Shown here one piece after another: positions 63,371 through 64,000 of a stretch of 64,000 nt of DNA. Source of the stretch: Saprospiraceae bacterium (GTDB taxonomy: Bacteria; Bacteroidota; Bacteroidia; Chitinophagales; Saprospiraceae); contig JADJJL010000006.1 in the NCBI GenBank assembly GCA_016710265.1, positions 558,001 through 622,000 on the forward strand, given 5' to 3'. The position numbers and the translations under genes are program-made. Every line of letters starts with the position of its first letter. Within the stretch, counting starts at the first letter, position 1. The notes beneath the pieces are model-generated. The model worked only from the letters and a program-made list of their open reading frames with translations, had not been told where the DNA came from and made no database searches.

Positions 63371-64000
63371 ATGCCTTTGCTAAATTTCAGCATACTCTCA
63401 CCTGATGAGTTTGCGAACTACATTGCAGAAACTCAATTTATTAGGGAAATTTCTGTAATCCAGAACCACCACACCTGGAAACCTAGTTATAATAGCCTTT
63501 CTGAAACTCGGAATGAGCTATATTGGTTGGAATCCATGAGACGTGACCATATCCAATCTCGAAAATGGAGTGATATAGGTCAAAACATCACCATTTTTCC
63601 TTCAGGTAACATTGCATTGTGCAGACCAATCGACATTGTACCCGCTGGCATTTACAAAGCCAATACCGGTGCCATTTGTATTGAGAATTTTGGAAATTTT
63701 GATGCGGGTCAAGATCAAATGACCAACGAACAAATAGATTCGATTGTACTGGTAAATGCTCTATTGTGTATCAAATTTAAATTGAATCCGGTTAAATGGC
63801 AGATTGTATACCATCATTGGTACGATACGAATGGAAAAAAGTTTCAGGAAGCTCGAATTAATTCAGGCGATACCATTGGTTTGCAAAAGTCTTGTCCTGG
63901 AACCGCTTTTTTCAACGGTAATAAAATCTCAGATGCAGAATCTCATTTTTTTCCAATTGTTAAGACTAAAATGGAAGAGATCATAAAGCAAAAACAAAAT
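63371..64000 (+). CDS. N-acetylmuramoyl-L-alanine amidase-like protein (3' partial)
   Basis: 210 codons from ATG 63371, still open at the window end. Amidase_2/PGRP-type domain: first zinc His in IQNHHTW (33 or 34), then LESMRRDHIQSRKWSDIGQNITIFPSGNIALCRP, GAICIENFGNFDAG, YHHWYD as second zinc site and SCPG with the cysteine ligand seen in this family. There is no signal peptide, so it could act in the cytosol on recycled fragments, as part of a phage- or toxin-like lysin, or be exported by another route. Confidence 0.8.
   Translation, partial: MPLLNFSILSPDEFANYIAETQFIREISVIQNHHTWKPSYNSLSETRNELYWLESMRRDHIQSRKWSDIGQNITIFPSGNIALCRPIDIVPAGIYKANTGAICIENFGNFDAGQDQMTNEQIDSIVLVNALLCIKFKLNPVKWQIVYHHWYDTNGKKFQEARINSGDTIGLQKSCPGTAFFNGNKISDAESHFFPIVKTKMEEIIKQKQN

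Noticed and set aside
1..64000. tRNA or rRNA genes
   Set aside because: No convincing T-arm plus acceptor combinations or rRNA stretches were found on either strand by eye.

Overview
The window is AT-rich and reads as a piece of a Bacteroidota chromosome, most like the Saprospiraceae/Chitinophagales side of the phylum (inference). The evidence is an alternative complex III operon fused to an aa3-type oxidase operon, a type IX secretion C-terminal sorting domain, promoters of the Bacteroidota TAnnTTTG type, weak Shine-Dalgarno sites, and intergenic regions full of small hairpin repeats. No rRNA or tRNA gene was seen.

Layout. 1-11.4 kb is one plus-strand respiratory operon: actC(partial)-actD-actE-actF, then cox subunit II (with an OmpA domain in a shifted frame), subunit I, heme O synthase, two subunit III proteins, subunit IV and three small accessory genes. 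11.6-16.8 kb holds housekeeping genes (thioredoxin-like, ribD, aquaporin, purB, a YwaF-like membrane protein). 16.9-19.5 kb is a LuxR-type two-component system. Divergent from it, 19.7-26.2 kb carries five exported proteins, including an M23 peptidase with FG-GAP repeats and a MORN/Ala-Gly/thioredoxin chimera. 26.6-30.1 kb is repeat-rich and contains an IS3-family element that landed in the loop of a hairpin.

30.1-43.2 kb is the most coherent accessory region. An orphan NusG paralog is followed by a 12-gene, nearly gapless plus-strand operon: a membrane protein, TetR, a T9SS cargo protein, an archaeal-type peroxiredoxin, a membrane protein, a lipoprotein, a cupin, sulfide:quinone oxidoreductase, a 43-residue peptide, TolC, a membrane fusion protein and an RND pump. 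One promoter/operator precedes it, and two related non-coding repeats in opposite orientation bracket it. This looks like a mobile, TetR-controlled sulfide/thiol-stress and efflux module.

43.2-51.8 kb is a decay zone: a candidate small RNA, an IS110-family remnant, a large patatin gene split by an amber codon, orphan antitoxins, a frameshifted UPF0175/DUF3368 pair, a second peroxiredoxin, hairpin-chain repeats and a frameshifted YdeI-family gene. 52-64 kb has a cbpA-cbpM pair, membrane proteins, a RAYT (REP-associated tyrosine transposase) gene followed by a 50-bp-period array of GACCCC...GGGGTC palindromes, AraC-cupin, an ankyrin protein, DinB and SRPBCC proteins, an outer-membrane barrel and a partial amidase.

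Several genes are broken by one base (cox II/OmpA, IS3 orfB, UPF0175, YdeI) or by one in-frame stop (patatin, VOC protein). Real decay and residual sequencing indels cannot be told apart from the sequence alone.
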